A DNA stretch of 64,000 nucleotides from Oryzisolibacter propanilivorax. GTDB taxonomy: Bacteria > Pseudomonadota > Gammaproteobacteria > Burkholderiales > Burkholderiaceae_C. The notes under the pieces were generated by a model that was given only the letters and a program-made list of their open reading frames with translations, made no database searches and had not been told where the DNA came from. Location of the stretch: contig NZ_FNHP01000007.1 in NCBI RefSeq assembly GCF_900103645.1, positions 92,938 through 156,937 on the forward strand, written 5' to 3'. Below are positions 16,772 to 28,024 of this stretch, in pieces; positions within the stretch are counted from its first letter, which is position 1; every line of letters begins with the position of its first letter. Position numbers and translations under genes: made by a program.

Positions 16772-16777
16772 TACAAT
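16772..16777 (+). promoter_or_regulatory. -10 box for tRNA-Ser
   Basis: TACAAT lies 16 bases before the tRNA 5' end, with a GC-rich discriminator downstream as expected for a stable RNA promoter. The -35 is not clear. Confidence 0.5.
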
Positions 16778-16792
16778 GCGCCGCTTCCCGCT

Positions 16793-16880
16793 GGAGACTT
16801 GGGTGAGTGGTTTAAACCAGCAGTCTTGAAAACTGCCGACGGGCAACCGTCCGTGAGTTCGAATCTCACAGTCTCCGCCA
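16793..16880 (+). tRNA. tRNA-Ser (anticodon UGA)
   Basis: 88 bases folding as a class II tRNA. The acceptor stem is GGAGACT paired with AGTCTCC, followed by G and an encoded CCA. The anticodon arm GCAGT-CTTGAAA-ACTGC places TGA at the centre; a long variable arm (GACGGGCAACCGTC) is typical of serine tRNAs; the T loop is TTCGAAT. It reads UCA and, through wobble, other UCN codons. Confidence 0.96.
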
Positions 16881-16953
16881 CCAGCACCTTCGCTGGCAGC
16901 CGCGCACCAGCAGCCTCCTGGTCTCTCGCCGGCGTGCTGCTGCGGCCGACGCC

Positions 16954-18075
16954 ATGACTGCCTCCACGGATTGCGCATACATCCAGCAAGCGCTTGGGCT
17001 CGCCGCCCAGGCGCTTTTTATTTCCAGCCCGAATCCGCGAGTGGGCTGCGTCATCACCGCCCCGAATGGCCAAGTATTGGGCCGGGGCTTCACCCAGCAG
17101 GCCGGCGGCCCGCATGCCGAGGTCATGGCGCTGCGCGATGCGGCGGCTCAGGGGTACGGGGTCCGCGGCGCCACCGCCTATGTGACGCTGGAGCCCTGCT
17201 CCCACCACGGCCGCACGGGTCCCTGCTGCGATGCGCTGATCGAGGCTGGCATCGGGCGCGTGGTGGCCTCGCTGGCCGATCCCAACCCACGGGTTGCTGG
17301 CCAGGGTTTCGCGCGCCTGCGCGCGGCCGGGATCGCCGTGGATGTGGGACCGGGCGCCGAGGAGTCGCGCGAGCTGAACATCGGTTTCTTCAGCCGCATG
17401 CTGCGCGGCCTGCCCTGGGTGCGGCTGAAGGCCGCCGTGTCGCTGGATGGCGCGACGGCGCTGGGTAACGGCGTGAGCCAGTGGATCACCTCGCCTGCCG
17501 CGCGCGCCGACGGCCACGCCTGGCGCGCGCGCGCCTGCGCTGTGCTGACGGGCGTGGGCACGGTCCTGGACGACGACCCGCGCCTGGACGTGCGCGAAAC
17601 AGCTACCCCGCGCCAGCCGCGCCTGGTGCTGGTCGACAGCCGCCTGGACACTCCTGCCACAGCACGCCTTTTTGACGTACCGGGGCGCGAGGTGCTGATC
17701 TACACCGCTGCAGCGCAGGACGACCCCAGGGCCGAGGCATTGCGCGCGCGCGGCGCCGTGCTGGTCCAGCTGCCCGATGCGCGCGGCAAGGTGGACCTGG
17801 CGGCGCTGCTGCGCGACCTGGCGGCGCGCGGCGCGAACGAGCTGCACGTCGAGGCCGGCCACCGGCTGAATGGTTCGTTGCTGCGCGAGGGCCTGGTGGA
17901 CGAGTTGCTGGTCTACATGGCGCCGACCCTGCTGGGCGCGCAGACCCGCCCTCTGGCGCACTGGGGGCCGCTGCAGTCGCTGCAAGAGGGCCTGTCCCTG
18001 CAGTTCCACGACGTGCAGCGCGTCGGCCCCGACCTGCGTCTGGTGGCCCGGGTACAGGGCCGCGCCGGCGGCTGA
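16954..18075 (+). CDS. ribD: Bifunctional riboflavin biosynthesis protein RibD
   Basis: RibD (373 residues) carries out the deaminase and reductase steps of riboflavin synthesis. The N-terminal deaminase has the zinc site GGPHAEVMAL (about residue 50) and EPCSHHGRTGPCCDAL (about residue 80). The C-terminal NADPH reductase starts near residue 150 with PWVRLKAAVSLDGATAL and includes WRARACAVLTGVGTVLDDDP. The gene begins 73 bases after tRNA-Ser. No FMN riboswitch is visible before it, in line with usual placement ahead of ribB in the order. Confidence 0.95.
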   Translation: MTASTDCAYIQQALGLAAQALFISSPNPRVGCVITAPNGQVLGRGFTQQAGGPHAEVMALRDAAAQGYGVRGATAYVTLEPCSHHGRTGPCCDALIEAGIGRVVASLADPNPRVAGQGFARLRAAGIAVDVGPGAEESRELNIGFFSRMLRGLPWVRLKAAVSLDGATALGNGVSQWITSPAARADGHAWRARACAVLTGVGTVLDDDPRLDVRETATPRQPRLVLVDSRLDTPATARLFDVPGREVLIYTAAAQDDPRAEALRARGAVLVQLPDARGKVDLAALLRDLAARGANELHVEAGHRLNGSLLREGLVDELLVYMAPTLLGAQTRPLAHWGPLQSLQEGLSLQFHDVQRVGPDLRLVARVQGRAGG

Positions 18076-18184
18076 GGGCGACGGCCCGCCCACCCCGCGG
18101 CGCGTGGGTGTCTGACAGCCCGCAGGCGGGGAGCCGGGCTATAAGCTTGCATCCGCTTACAGCGCGCCTCGTGCGCTCCACCAC

Positions 18185-20110
18185 ATGCCTGCCCCTACCC
18201 TTTCGACCCGTCGCGCGCGCGCCGGCCTTGCCGCGCGCGGCTGGATCGCCACTACCCTCGTGATGGTGTGCAGCGCCTGCGCCGGACTGCCCAAGGACGT
18301 GGACCGTCCCGTCTCCAACGCCATCGACGTCGCCCAGCAGCCCACCGCCCTGTCCGCCTTGGTGGCCCAGAGGCGCGCCGCGGCCGGGGCGCGCTCGGCG
18401 TCGGGCTTCATGCTGCTCAGCGGGCCGCAGGACGCGTACGGCAGCCGCCTGGCGATGGTGCAGGCCGCGCAGAAGACGCTGGACCTGCAGTACTACGCGA
18501 TCCACGCCGATGCCAGCACCGCCCGGCTGCTGCAGGGCGTGGTGCAGGCGGCGCGGCGCGGCGTGCGGGTGCGCATCCTGCTGGACGACTTCCACAGCAC
18601 CGGGCGCAACGCACTGGTCATGGGCCTGGCGTTCGAGCCGCACATCGAGATGCGCATGTTCAACCCGGTGGCCGGCACGCGCGCCTCGATGCTGGGGCGG
18701 CTGTGGGGCTCGGTGACCGACTTCTCGCGCGTGCAGCAGCGCATGCACAACAAGCTGTTCATCGCCGACAACGTGGTAGGCGTGACCGGCGGGCGCAACC
18801 TGGGCGACTCGTACTTCGGCCAAGGCACGGGCGAGAACTTCGTCGACATGGACGTGCTGGCCGCCGGTCCCATCGTGGCCGACATGTCGCGCAGCTTCGA
18901 CAGCTATTGGAACAACCCGCGCTCCTACCCGGTGCAGTCGCTGATCACGCGTGAGGAACTGGAGCGCCTGCGCCAGCAGGTGGATCGCAAGGCCCAGGAG
19001 GAGGTCCAGGATGCCAATCAGGATGCCGCCCAAGCCCCCCAGCCGCCGCCCTTGGTGACGCCCAAGGAAGCCGCCAAGGCGGCCGCTGCGGCTGCCCGCT
19101 CCAGCGCCAAGGCCGGTGCCGCGGCCGACCTGGCGCCGCCGCCCGAGGCCGCGCACCTGGACAAGGCGGTGCAGGTCTGGAACCAGCAACCCATGAACCT
19201 GCAGGCCGTACAGTGGACCTGGGCGCCGGCGGCCATGCTGGCCGACAAGCCGACCAAGGTGCCGCTGGAAAGCGACAGCCTGCCCGCTGCCGCAGCCACC
19301 TCACCAAGCGAAGCGGACGCCACACCCGATGCCCCGCTGCTGCGCCGCGACGCGCCCGTCAGCGCGGCTCCTGGCCCGGCGGCCGCCGGGGCGCGCGACG
19401 CCGAGACCGTGGTCGATGGCCTGCTGCAGCTGATGCAGCTGACGCAGCGCGAGCTGCTGATCATCTCGCCCTACTTCGTGCCGGGCGACGACATGAAGCG
19501 CGCCTTCGCCGAGGCCCGCGCGCGCGGGGTGCGGGTCCGCATCCTGACCAACTCGCTGGCGTCCAACGACGCGCCCATCGCCCACGTCGGCTACGCGCGC
19601 CACCGGCGCGAGCTGCTGGAAATGGGAGTCGAGTTGTACGAGCTGCGCAGCGAGCAGGCTGGGCTGCGCTCGGCCTTCGGCGACTCCGGCGCCGGCGCCT
19701 CGTCGGGCAAGGGTGTGGCCGGCAGCAAGTCGGCCACGGGCGAGGACAGCACTTCGGGCGGCGCGCCCGGCGCATCGCGCTCCATGCTGCACTCCAAGGT
19801 GCTGGTCTCCGACCGCAACCTGCTGGTGGTGGGCTCCATGAACCTGGACCTGCGCTCGCAGCTGCAGAACACCGAGATCGCGCTGGTGATCCGCAGCCGC
19901 AAGCTGTCCGAGCAGGCCGCGCACCAGATCGACAACGCCATGCGCGCAGGTGCCTGGCATATCGAGCAGCAGCCAGACGGCAGCGGACTGGTATGGCGCG
20001 CGCCGCAGGGCAGCGACCTGCCGGACGCCACGCACGATCCCGACAGCAGCCTGTGGCTGCGCCTGATGCTCCGTCTGCTGGGCCCGCTGGCGCCCGACCG
20101 GCTGCTGTGA
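18185..20110 (+). CDS. Phospholipase D family protein (cardiolipin synthase-like, putative lipoprotein)
   Basis: A 641-residue protein with two HKD motifs: QRMHNKLFIAD near residue 188 and MLHSKVLVSD near residue 535, each followed by the GGRN or GSMN element, as in cardiolipin synthases and other phosphatidyl transferases. The N-terminus has a hydrophobic segment ending in SACAG, a poor but possible lipoprotein signal. Between the two domains, residues about 265-420 are low-complexity (Ala, Pro, Gln, Asp-rich), and a second Ser/Gly-rich loop near residue 500 precedes the second HKD. These inserts make it longer than typical ClsC-like members (about 500). It stands alone; dusC is convergent. 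Confidence 0.88.
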   Translation: MPAPTLSTRRARAGLAARGWIATTLVMVCSACAGLPKDVDRPVSNAIDVAQQPTALSALVAQRRAAAGARSASGFMLLSGPQDAYGSRLAMVQAAQKTLDLQYYAIHADASTARLLQGVVQAARRGVRVRILLDDFHSTGRNALVMGLAFEPHIEMRMFNPVAGTRASMLGRLWGSVTDFSRVQQRMHNKLFIADNVVGVTGGRNLGDSYFGQGTGENFVDMDVLAAGPIVADMSRSFDSYWNNPRSYPVQSLITREELERLRQQVDRKAQEEVQDANQDAAQAPQPPPLVTPKEAAKAAAAAARSSAKAGAAADLAPPPEAAHLDKAVQVWNQQPMNLQAVQWTWAPAAMLADKPTKVPLESDSLPAAAATSPSEADATPDAPLLRRDAPVSAAPGPAAAGARDAETVVDGLLQLMQLTQRELLIISPYFVPGDDMKRAFAEARARGVRVRILTNSLASNDAPIAHVGYARHRRELLEMGVELYELRSEQAGLRSAFGDSGAGASSGKGVAGSKSATGEDSTSGGAPGASRSMLHSKVLVSDRNLLVVGSMNLDLRSQLQNTEIALVIRSRKLSEQAAHQIDNAMRAGAWHIEQQPDGSGLVWRAPQGSDLPDATHDPDSSLWLRLMLRLLGPLAPDRLL

Positions 20111-20119
20111 CCGCAGCAG

Positions 20120-21091
20120 TCAGCCGGCGCTGCAGGCCGCCGTGTCCTGCAGCCGCGCCACCCAGGCGCTGACGTCGCGCTGCTCGGTCATCCGCCGCAC
20201 CTGCTGGAAGGCCTCCTCGGCCTGCGGATAGTGCCGGCGCAGCAGCGCCAGCCATTGCTTGAGCCGGCCGGCGCGCTGGCGTGGCTCCAGGTGTTCGCAC
20301 ACCAGATCCCAGAAGCGCGCCAGGTGTGGCGCCATGGCCGTCCAGGGCAGCGGCTCGGGCGCATGCCCTGCATCGTGAGCGCGAATGGCCAGCGCCAGGC
20401 CCGGATCGGCGACGATGCCGCGCCCCAGCATCAGCGCGTCGCAGCCGCTGGCCGCGCGGCAGCGCAGCGCGTTCTGCACGCTCCAGATCTCGCCGTTGGC
20501 CACCACCGGCACGCGCAACGCCTGGCGGATGGGCGCGACCAGTTCCCAGTACGCCGGCGGACGGTAGCCGTCGGTCTTGGTGCGCGCGTGCACCACCACC
20601 TCGCAGGCGCCGCCGTCCTGCATGGCCAGAGCGCATTCCAGCGCCCGGCCGGGGTCGTCGTAGCCCAGCCGCATCTTGGCCGACACCGGCAGGTGCGCCG
20701 GCACGGCCCGGCGCACGGCCGCCACCACGGCGGCGATGCGCTCGGGCTCGCGCAGCAGCGAGGCGCCGCCACCGTGCCGATTCACGGTCTTGGCCGGGCA
20801 GCCGAAGTTCAGGTCGATCCCTTCCGGCCCCAGCTGCGCCAGACGCGCGGCGTTTTCGGCCATGCTCACCGGGTCCGAGCCCAGCAGCTGCGCGCGCACC
20901 GGTACGCCGGCCAGGGTGCGCCCGCCGTGCTGCAGTTCGGGGATGAAGCGGTGGAAGACCTTGTCCGGCAGCAGGCTGCCGGTGACGCGGATGAACTCGG
21001 ACACGCAGCGGTCCACGCCACCCACGCGCGTGAGCACGTCGCGCAGCACGAAGTCGAGAAGCCCCTCCATCGGGGCGAGCAGCAGCGTCAT
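20120..21091 (-). CDS. dusC: tRNA-dihydrouridine(16) synthase
   Basis: DusC reduces uridine 16 of tRNA using FMN and NADPH. The 323-residue protein starts MTLLLAPMEGLLDFVLRDVL, and holds the active cysteine in NFGCPAKTVNRHGGGASLL and the FMN segments SAKMRLGYDD, VVHARTKTDGY and GCDALMLGRGI. DusC rather than DusA/B is supported by the length and by the short C-terminal recognition domain. A longer frame up to 21178 is unsupported. The gene is convergent with the phospholipase D gene, with stops 9 bases apart. Confidence 0.92.
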   Translation of the reverse strand: MTLLLAPMEGLLDFVLRDVLTRVGGVDRCVSEFIRVTGSLLPDKVFHRFIPELQHGGRTLAGVPVRAQLLGSDPVSMAENAARLAQLGPEGIDLNFGCPAKTVNRHGGGASLLREPERIAAVVAAVRRAVPAHLPVSAKMRLGYDDPGRALECALAMQDGGACEVVVHARTKTDGYRPPAYWELVAPIRQALRVPVVANGEIWSVQNALRCRAASGCDALMLGRGIVADPGLALAIRAHDAGHAPEPLPWTAMAPHLARFWDLVCEHLEPRQRAGRLKQWLALLRRHYPQAEEAFQQVRRMTEQRDVSAWVARLQDTAACSAG

Positions 21092-21236
21092 GGAAAAAGG
21101 CACCCACGGGCCAGGCGGGCGGTGCGATCGGGAGGGCGCGCACCTTAACCCATTCGCGGGCGCCGCCGCAGCGGGCACGAAAAACGGCCGCCTGCATGGC
21201 AGGGCAGCTGTAGCGTGCCGGCGCAGGCGCAGGCGG

Positions 21237-22613
21237 TCAGTTGGCCAGGTTGCGGATGTATTCCGGGGTGAACTGCGTCGACTTCAGGTCGTTCTTGTTC
21301 AGGATCGGCCCCTGGTCGCGACCCTGGTACATGTTCATGCCCACATAGGTGCCCGAGTTCAGGTCGTAGAAGAACGACGTGCCGGCGTGCCAGCGGTTCA
21401 TGTCGTACGAGTAGTAGTAGTGCGTCTCGCCGTGCTGCCACAGCTGGCCGCGCGCGTCGTACAGGTCGGTGGCGACGGCATGGCCCGTGTCCTCGTCCAG
21501 GAACATCACGCGCTTGGCGAACAGGTGGCGGTAGCTGGGCTTGAGCGCGCCCTCCAGCACCCACACGCGGCGCAGCTCGTAGCGGGTGTAGGCCGGGTTC
21601 GGGTGGCCGGGCTGGATCAGGTCGGTGTACTTGATCTGCTGGTGCAGGCGCAGCGCATTGGCCGGGATGACCATCTCGCGCTTGCCCTTGAGCGTCCACT
21701 CGTAGCGCTCGGGCGAGCCATTGAACAGCCGATCGGAGTCGATGGTCACCTTGCCGCTGGAGCCGGGGATCGGCTGGTCGAAGCCGAACTCGGGCATCTG
21801 GCGCACGCGGCGCGTGCCTGGGTCGTACATCCACGCCAGGCGCTTGTGCGTGGCGAAGTTGATCGGCTCGTTGGACAACACCACCCCGCCCTTCTCGCGC
21901 TCGGGCAGCTCGGTGATGTTGGTGGCCGAGGCGTACTGCTCGCCATTGGGCTTGCCCAGGTTGCCCGGGCTGTCGTAGTAACTCAGCTGCGAATAGATGG
22001 TGCGGCCCCAGGTGATATCGCCCTTTTCGGTGACCACCGCCAGGTCGCGCCGCACCGTCTCGGTGGCGGCGCGCGCGGGCATCAGGTTGTTCCAGAAGGC
22101 CTCCAGTCCGTTCTTCGGAATCGGGAAGCTGACCGCGCCCATGTAGCCCTTGACGCCGTTGCCGTCGTTGACCAGCTCGGCCTCCAGGGCGTTTTTCTTC
22201 GCCACGGCGCAGACCTCGTCGTCGTAGCGGAAGTCGCGGTGGCCCGGGTACAGCGGCAGGCGCATGGAGTTCGGAAAGCGCTTGAGCAACGCCTTTTGCC
22301 CGTCGCTCAGCTTGTCGGCGTACTGCGCCATGTTGGCGGCGGTGATTTCCACCAGCGGCTTTTCGTTGGCGTACAGGTCGGGCTGGAACTGGCCGGCGTG
22401 TTTGGTGAACTTGGTGCCGGCTGGCGCGCCCAGGTACTTGCCGGTGAAGGGTGGGATGGTGCCCTCGGCGTTGCCGGCCTTGATGCCGCCCATGCAGGTC
22501 AGCTCCTTGCCCAGGCGGTCGGCCTCGGCGGCGGACACCTTGGCCTGCGCCAGCGGCGCGGCCAGCAGTCCTAGGCACAGGGCCAGTGCGGTGCGCGATG
22601 GTTGGAAGTTCAT
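21237..22613 (-). CDS. DUF1329 domain-containing protein (exported)
   Basis: A 458-residue protein with a signal peptide (MNFQPSRTALALCLGLLAAP, then LAQA). The remainder is the DUF1329 domain, with KLSDGQKALLKRFP, YPGHRDFRYDDEVCAVAKKN, AYTRYELRRVWVLEG and the Tyr-rich GETHYYYSYDMNRWHAGTSF. DUF1329 is related to outer-membrane lipoprotein-sorting folds, and genes of the family usually pair with a DUF1302 porin-like gene and an RND exporter. No such partner is here; the gene is alone. Confidence 0.9.
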   Translation of the reverse strand: MNFQPSRTALALCLGLLAAPLAQAKVSAAEADRLGKELTCMGGIKAGNAEGTIPPFTGKYLGAPAGTKFTKHAGQFQPDLYANEKPLVEITAANMAQYADKLSDGQKALLKRFPNSMRLPLYPGHRDFRYDDEVCAVAKKNALEAELVNDGNGVKGYMGAVSFPIPKNGLEAFWNNLMPARAATETVRRDLAVVTEKGDITWGRTIYSQLSYYDSPGNLGKPNGEQYASATNITELPEREKGGVVLSNEPINFATHKRLAWMYDPGTRRVRQMPEFGFDQPIPGSSGKVTIDSDRLFNGSPERYEWTLKGKREMVIPANALRLHQQIKYTDLIQPGHPNPAYTRYELRRVWVLEGALKPSYRHLFAKRVMFLDEDTGHAVATDLYDARGQLWQHGETHYYYSYDMNRWHAGTSFFYDLNSGTYVGMNMYQGRDQGPILNKNDLKSTQFTPEYIRNLAN

Positions 22614-22763
22614 GTGTGCTGCGTCCCTCTCCTGCGGTCAATGAAAGTGGCAACGCGCCCGTGCAGGCGCGTCGATGCAGCCGATTGTTCAAAGCCCGCG
22701 CGCGTCGGGAATCGTCTGATGGGACTAGCACAGCCCTGGCATGTGCCGCAGCGCAAATTCAGA

Positions 22764-22822
22764 CAAAAAAGCCCGCTGGCCCTTGCGGGCAGCAGGCCTG
22801 CAGCTATCAAAAAGTGAGTTTT
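22764..22822 (-). terminator. Rho-independent terminator within a family 1 repeat (copy D)
   Basis: Read on the minus strand, GCCCGC (22785-22790 side) pairs with GCGGGC (22771-22776 side) around an 8-base loop and is followed by TTTTTTG at 22765-22770. It lies 37-63 bases past the GNAT stop and would end that transcript. The outer part carries the family 1 core GATAGCTGCAGGCC, so the repeat and the terminator are merged. Confidence 0.7.
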
Positions 22823-22826
22823 TCGA

Positions 22827-23348
22827 TCAGTTTAGCGGGCGCTTCAGGCGCACTTCCTCAATCTTCACGCCGCCGATCACGGCGGTCTTGGCGGTGGTCA
22901 TCTCGCGCTTGAAGCCGGCCATCTCATGAAAGCGCAGCGCACGCTCGTTGCGCAGCGGCACCCAGGCGGTGACGGTGGTGCAGCCTTCCTCGGACAGGCC
23001 GTCGCGCGCGGCGTCCCACAGGGCCACGCCCACGCCCTGGCTCCAGTGGCTGGGGGCGGCATAGATGGCCCAGATCTCGCCGGTGGTCGGGCGGGTCTTG
23101 GCATCGCGCGAGCGATCGAAGCCGACGAAGCCGACGATCTTGTCGCCATCGACGGCCACCTGCACCTGGGGCTCGCAGTACTCGATGGCCTCGCGCCAGT
23201 AGGCCTGACGCTTTTCCACGGACGTCATGGATTTCAGCTGATCGTCCGGCACCAGACCACGGTAGGCCTCCAGTGCGGCGTGGGTGTGGACTTGGGCGAT
23301 GGCCTTGGCATCGCGGAGGGTGGCAGGGCGGACCTGGATACTGGACAT
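22827..23348 (-). CDS. GNAT family N-acetyltransferase
   Basis: A 173-residue GNAT domain from the ATG at 23348 (MSSIQVRPATLRDAKAIAQV); an in-frame TTG at 23354 is possible. The acetyl-CoA pyrophosphate loop corresponds to SHWSQGVGVALWDAAR near residue 105, and the C-terminal ALRFHEMAGFKREMT matches the family. The substrate cannot be told. The gene stands alone with a terminator downstream. Confidence 0.9.
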   Translation of the reverse strand: MSSIQVRPATLRDAKAIAQVHTHAALEAYRGLVPDDQLKSMTSVEKRQAYWREAIEYCEPQVQVAVDGDKIVGFVGFDRSRDAKTRPTTGEIWAIYAAPSHWSQGVGVALWDAARDGLSEEGCTTVTAWVPLRNERALRFHEMAGFKREMTTAKTAVIGGVKIEEVRLKRPLN

Positions 23349-23480
23349 GGACAAACGAAGACGGGTGACAAAGGGAAAACCCGCTATTTTTACGCAAACG
23401 ACCCCAGGTGCGCCAGGGGCAGGGTTTCAAGCCCTTAGCAACACTGCCTGAACCAGGATGCGGGCCCTGTTTGCGCCGCT

Positions 23481-24929
23481 TCAGGCGAGCCGTTTGAGCA
23501 ATGCCAGCACCCGCTCGAACCTTGCCCCGTAAGGCGGGTACAGCAGCTGGCCGAGGTTCCAGCGCGACTGCACCAGCACGCTTTTCTGATGGCAAAAGCG
23601 CAGGAAGCCGGCCTCGCCATGGTAGGCCCCCCAGCCGCTGTCGCCCACCCCGCCGAACGGCAGGTTGTCGTGCGCGACGTGCAGCAGCGTGTCGTTCACC
23701 GACACCCCGCCGCTGACCGTACGGCCCAGCACCTCGTCGCGCACGGCGTTGTTGCGGCCGAACCAGTACAAGGCCAGCGGCCGGGGCTGGGAATTGATGT
23801 GCGCCACCGCGTCGTCCAGCCGTTCATAGCCCAGCACCGGCAGCACCGGGCCAAAGATTTCCTCCTGCATCAGCTGCATCTGTGCGGTGGCGCCGAAGAC
23901 CAGCACCGGCGCCATCTGCCGCCCCACGCCATCGCCGATGCTCTGCGGCGGACGGGGCGGACTGCCGGGCACCGGCTGCAGCACGCGCAGCTGCGCGCCC
24001 AGTGTCTGCGCCTGCTGCAGCATGGTGCGCAGCCGCGCCAGGTGGCGGGTGTTGATGATGGAGGCGTAGTCGGGGTTGCCCTCGAAATACGGGAACAGCC
24101 GCGCCACCGCTGCCTGGTAGGCATCGGCGAAGGCCGCCTCGCTGCCGCGCGGCAGCAGCACGTAGTCGGGGGCGATGCAGGTCTGGCCGGCGTTCAGCAG
24201 CTTGCCGTGGGCGATCTTCAAGACCGCGTCTTGCAGGTCGCAGTCGGCGTCGATGATGCACGGCGACTTGCCGCCGAGCTCCAGCGTGGTCGGCGTCAGG
24301 TTGGCCGCGGCGGCCTGCGCCACCTTGCGGCCGACGGCGGTCGAGCCGGTGAACACCAGGTGGTCGAAGGGCAGCGACGCCACCAGCGCCGCCGTGGCCG
24401 CATCGCCTTGTGCCACGGCAAATTCCTCGGGCGCGAAGAACTGCGCCACTAGCGCGGCCAGCTGCGCCGAGGTGTGCGGCGTGAGCTCACTGGGTTTCAG
24501 CAGCACCCGGTTGCCGGCGGCCAGCGCACTCATAGCGGGCGCCAGCGACAGTTGCACGGGGTAGTTCCAGGGGGCGATCACGCCAACCACGCCCAGCGGC
24601 TGGCGCTCGATGAAGGCGCGCGCGGGCTGCAGCGCCAGCGGGGTGCGTACGCGCTGCGGACGGCTCCAGCGCGCCAGGTGGCGCAGGGTGTGCGCCAGCT
24701 GCGCACGCAGCACAAAGAAGTCAGCCACCTCGGTGAGGTGCGGCGAGCGCATGCCGAAGTCGGCCTGCACGGCCGCTGCCAGCACCGGTGCATGTTCTTG
24801 CAGCAGCTTGCCCAGGCGTAGCAGGCGTTCACGCCGCAGCGTCAGCGGTACCTGCGGCTGGGCGCGGCTGGCTTCGTGCTGGCGCTGGAAAATCTCACGA
24901 ATGGCATCGGGCGGCATGCCGGCCATCAT
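23481..24929 (-). CDS. Aldehyde dehydrogenase, coniferyl-aldehyde-dehydrogenase-like
   Basis: An NAD(P)-dependent aldehyde dehydrogenase of 482 residues. The general base glutamate lies in TTLELGGKSPCII and the nucleophilic cysteine in LLNAGQTCIAPDYVLLP, near residue 245. Cofactor segments are GVIAPWNYPVQLSLAPAMSA and FTGSTAVGRKVAQAAA; EEIFGPVLPVLGYE is near residue 365. Length and the CIAPDYV context fit the coniferyl/fatty aldehyde group rather than betaine or succinate-semialdehyde enzymes. In-frame ATGs at 24929, 24926 and 24917 are all possible starts. No lignin-degradation genes lie nearby. Confidence 0.9.
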   Translation of the reverse strand: MMAGMPPDAIREIFQRQHEASRAQPQVPLTLRRERLLRLGKLLQEHAPVLAAAVQADFGMRSPHLTEVADFFVLRAQLAHTLRHLARWSRPQRVRTPLALQPARAFIERQPLGVVGVIAPWNYPVQLSLAPAMSALAAGNRVLLKPSELTPHTSAQLAALVAQFFAPEEFAVAQGDAATAALVASLPFDHLVFTGSTAVGRKVAQAAAANLTPTTLELGGKSPCIIDADCDLQDAVLKIAHGKLLNAGQTCIAPDYVLLPRGSEAAFADAYQAAVARLFPYFEGNPDYASIINTRHLARLRTMLQQAQTLGAQLRVLQPVPGSPPRPPQSIGDGVGRQMAPVLVFGATAQMQLMQEEIFGPVLPVLGYERLDDAVAHINSQPRPLALYWFGRNNAVRDEVLGRTVSGGVSVNDTLLHVAHDNLPFGGVGDSGWGAYHGEAGFLRFCHQKSVLVQSRWNLGQLLYPPYGARFERVLALLKRLA

Positions 24930-24957
24930 AGGCGCGGCATGCGGGGGCGCCGGGGTT

Positions 24958-25266
24958 TCAGCGGACTTCGCGTACCTGTACGTCGGTCACATCTGTCACT
25001 TCGCGCAACCGCGCCCCGCCGGCACGCGCGGTGCCGGCGGCATGCGCCGTCCAGCGCGCGGTGCTGCGCGTGGCCTGGCTCCAGGCGCCGCGCGGATCGA
25101 CACGCATCCAGGGCGCCACCGGCCGGCCCGTGAGCCGCGACCACACCAGCCGCAGTCCCCAAGCCAGGGCCAGTACGCAGCCCATGGCCAGGATGCTCAG
25201 AAACAGGATCACGCCCATGGCCACGACCACGAAGCGCAGGGTCCACCGGGCCAGCCCGGTCAGCAT
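24958..25266 (-). CDS. Small membrane protein, unknown
   Basis: A 102-residue protein with one long hydrophobic segment (FVVVAMGVILFLSILAMGCV) near residue 10-35 and a basic, Arg/Ala-rich C-terminus. I do not recognise a family. A TTG at 25275 is better spaced from an AGGGG and could be the real start (adding NDM). It lies between clpB and the aldehyde dehydrogenase on the same strand and may be read through from clpB. Confidence 0.6.
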   Translation of the reverse strand: MLTGLARWTLRFVVVAMGVILFLSILAMGCVLALAWGLRLVWSRLTGRPVAPWMRVDPRGAWSQATRSTARWTAHAAGTARAGGARLREVTDVTDVQVREVR

Positions 25267-25344
25267 GTCGTTCAAAACTTGCCCCTTTCTAGGCGGATTG
25301 CAGGCGCCACGCCTATGCGCCACGCCTGCAGTCCATGGTAGACC

Positions 25345-27954
<2,610 letters not shown>

Positions 27955-27981
27955 GGCGTGATGTCCTCCGTATCGCAAAAC

Positions 27982-28010
27982 ACTTGAGGCGCCCGGCGAA
28001 TCATTTCAAG
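27982..28010 (-). promoter_or_regulatory. Sigma-32-like heat-shock promoter of clpB
   Basis: On the minus strand CTTGAAA (28010-28004) is the perfect sigma-32 -35; after 14 bases CCTCAAGT (27989-27982) matches 5 of 8 positions of the -10 consensus CCCCATNT. Transcription would begin near 27975, about 20 bases before the clpB ATG, and pass its GGAGG site. The sequence match is seen; heat-shock control is inferred. Confidence 0.65.
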
Positions 28011-28024
28011 GCATGCGACTGCGC

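Noticed and set aside
16881..16953. FMN riboswitch before ribD
   Set aside because: The 73 bases after tRNA-Ser are too short and lack the conserved RFN pieces.
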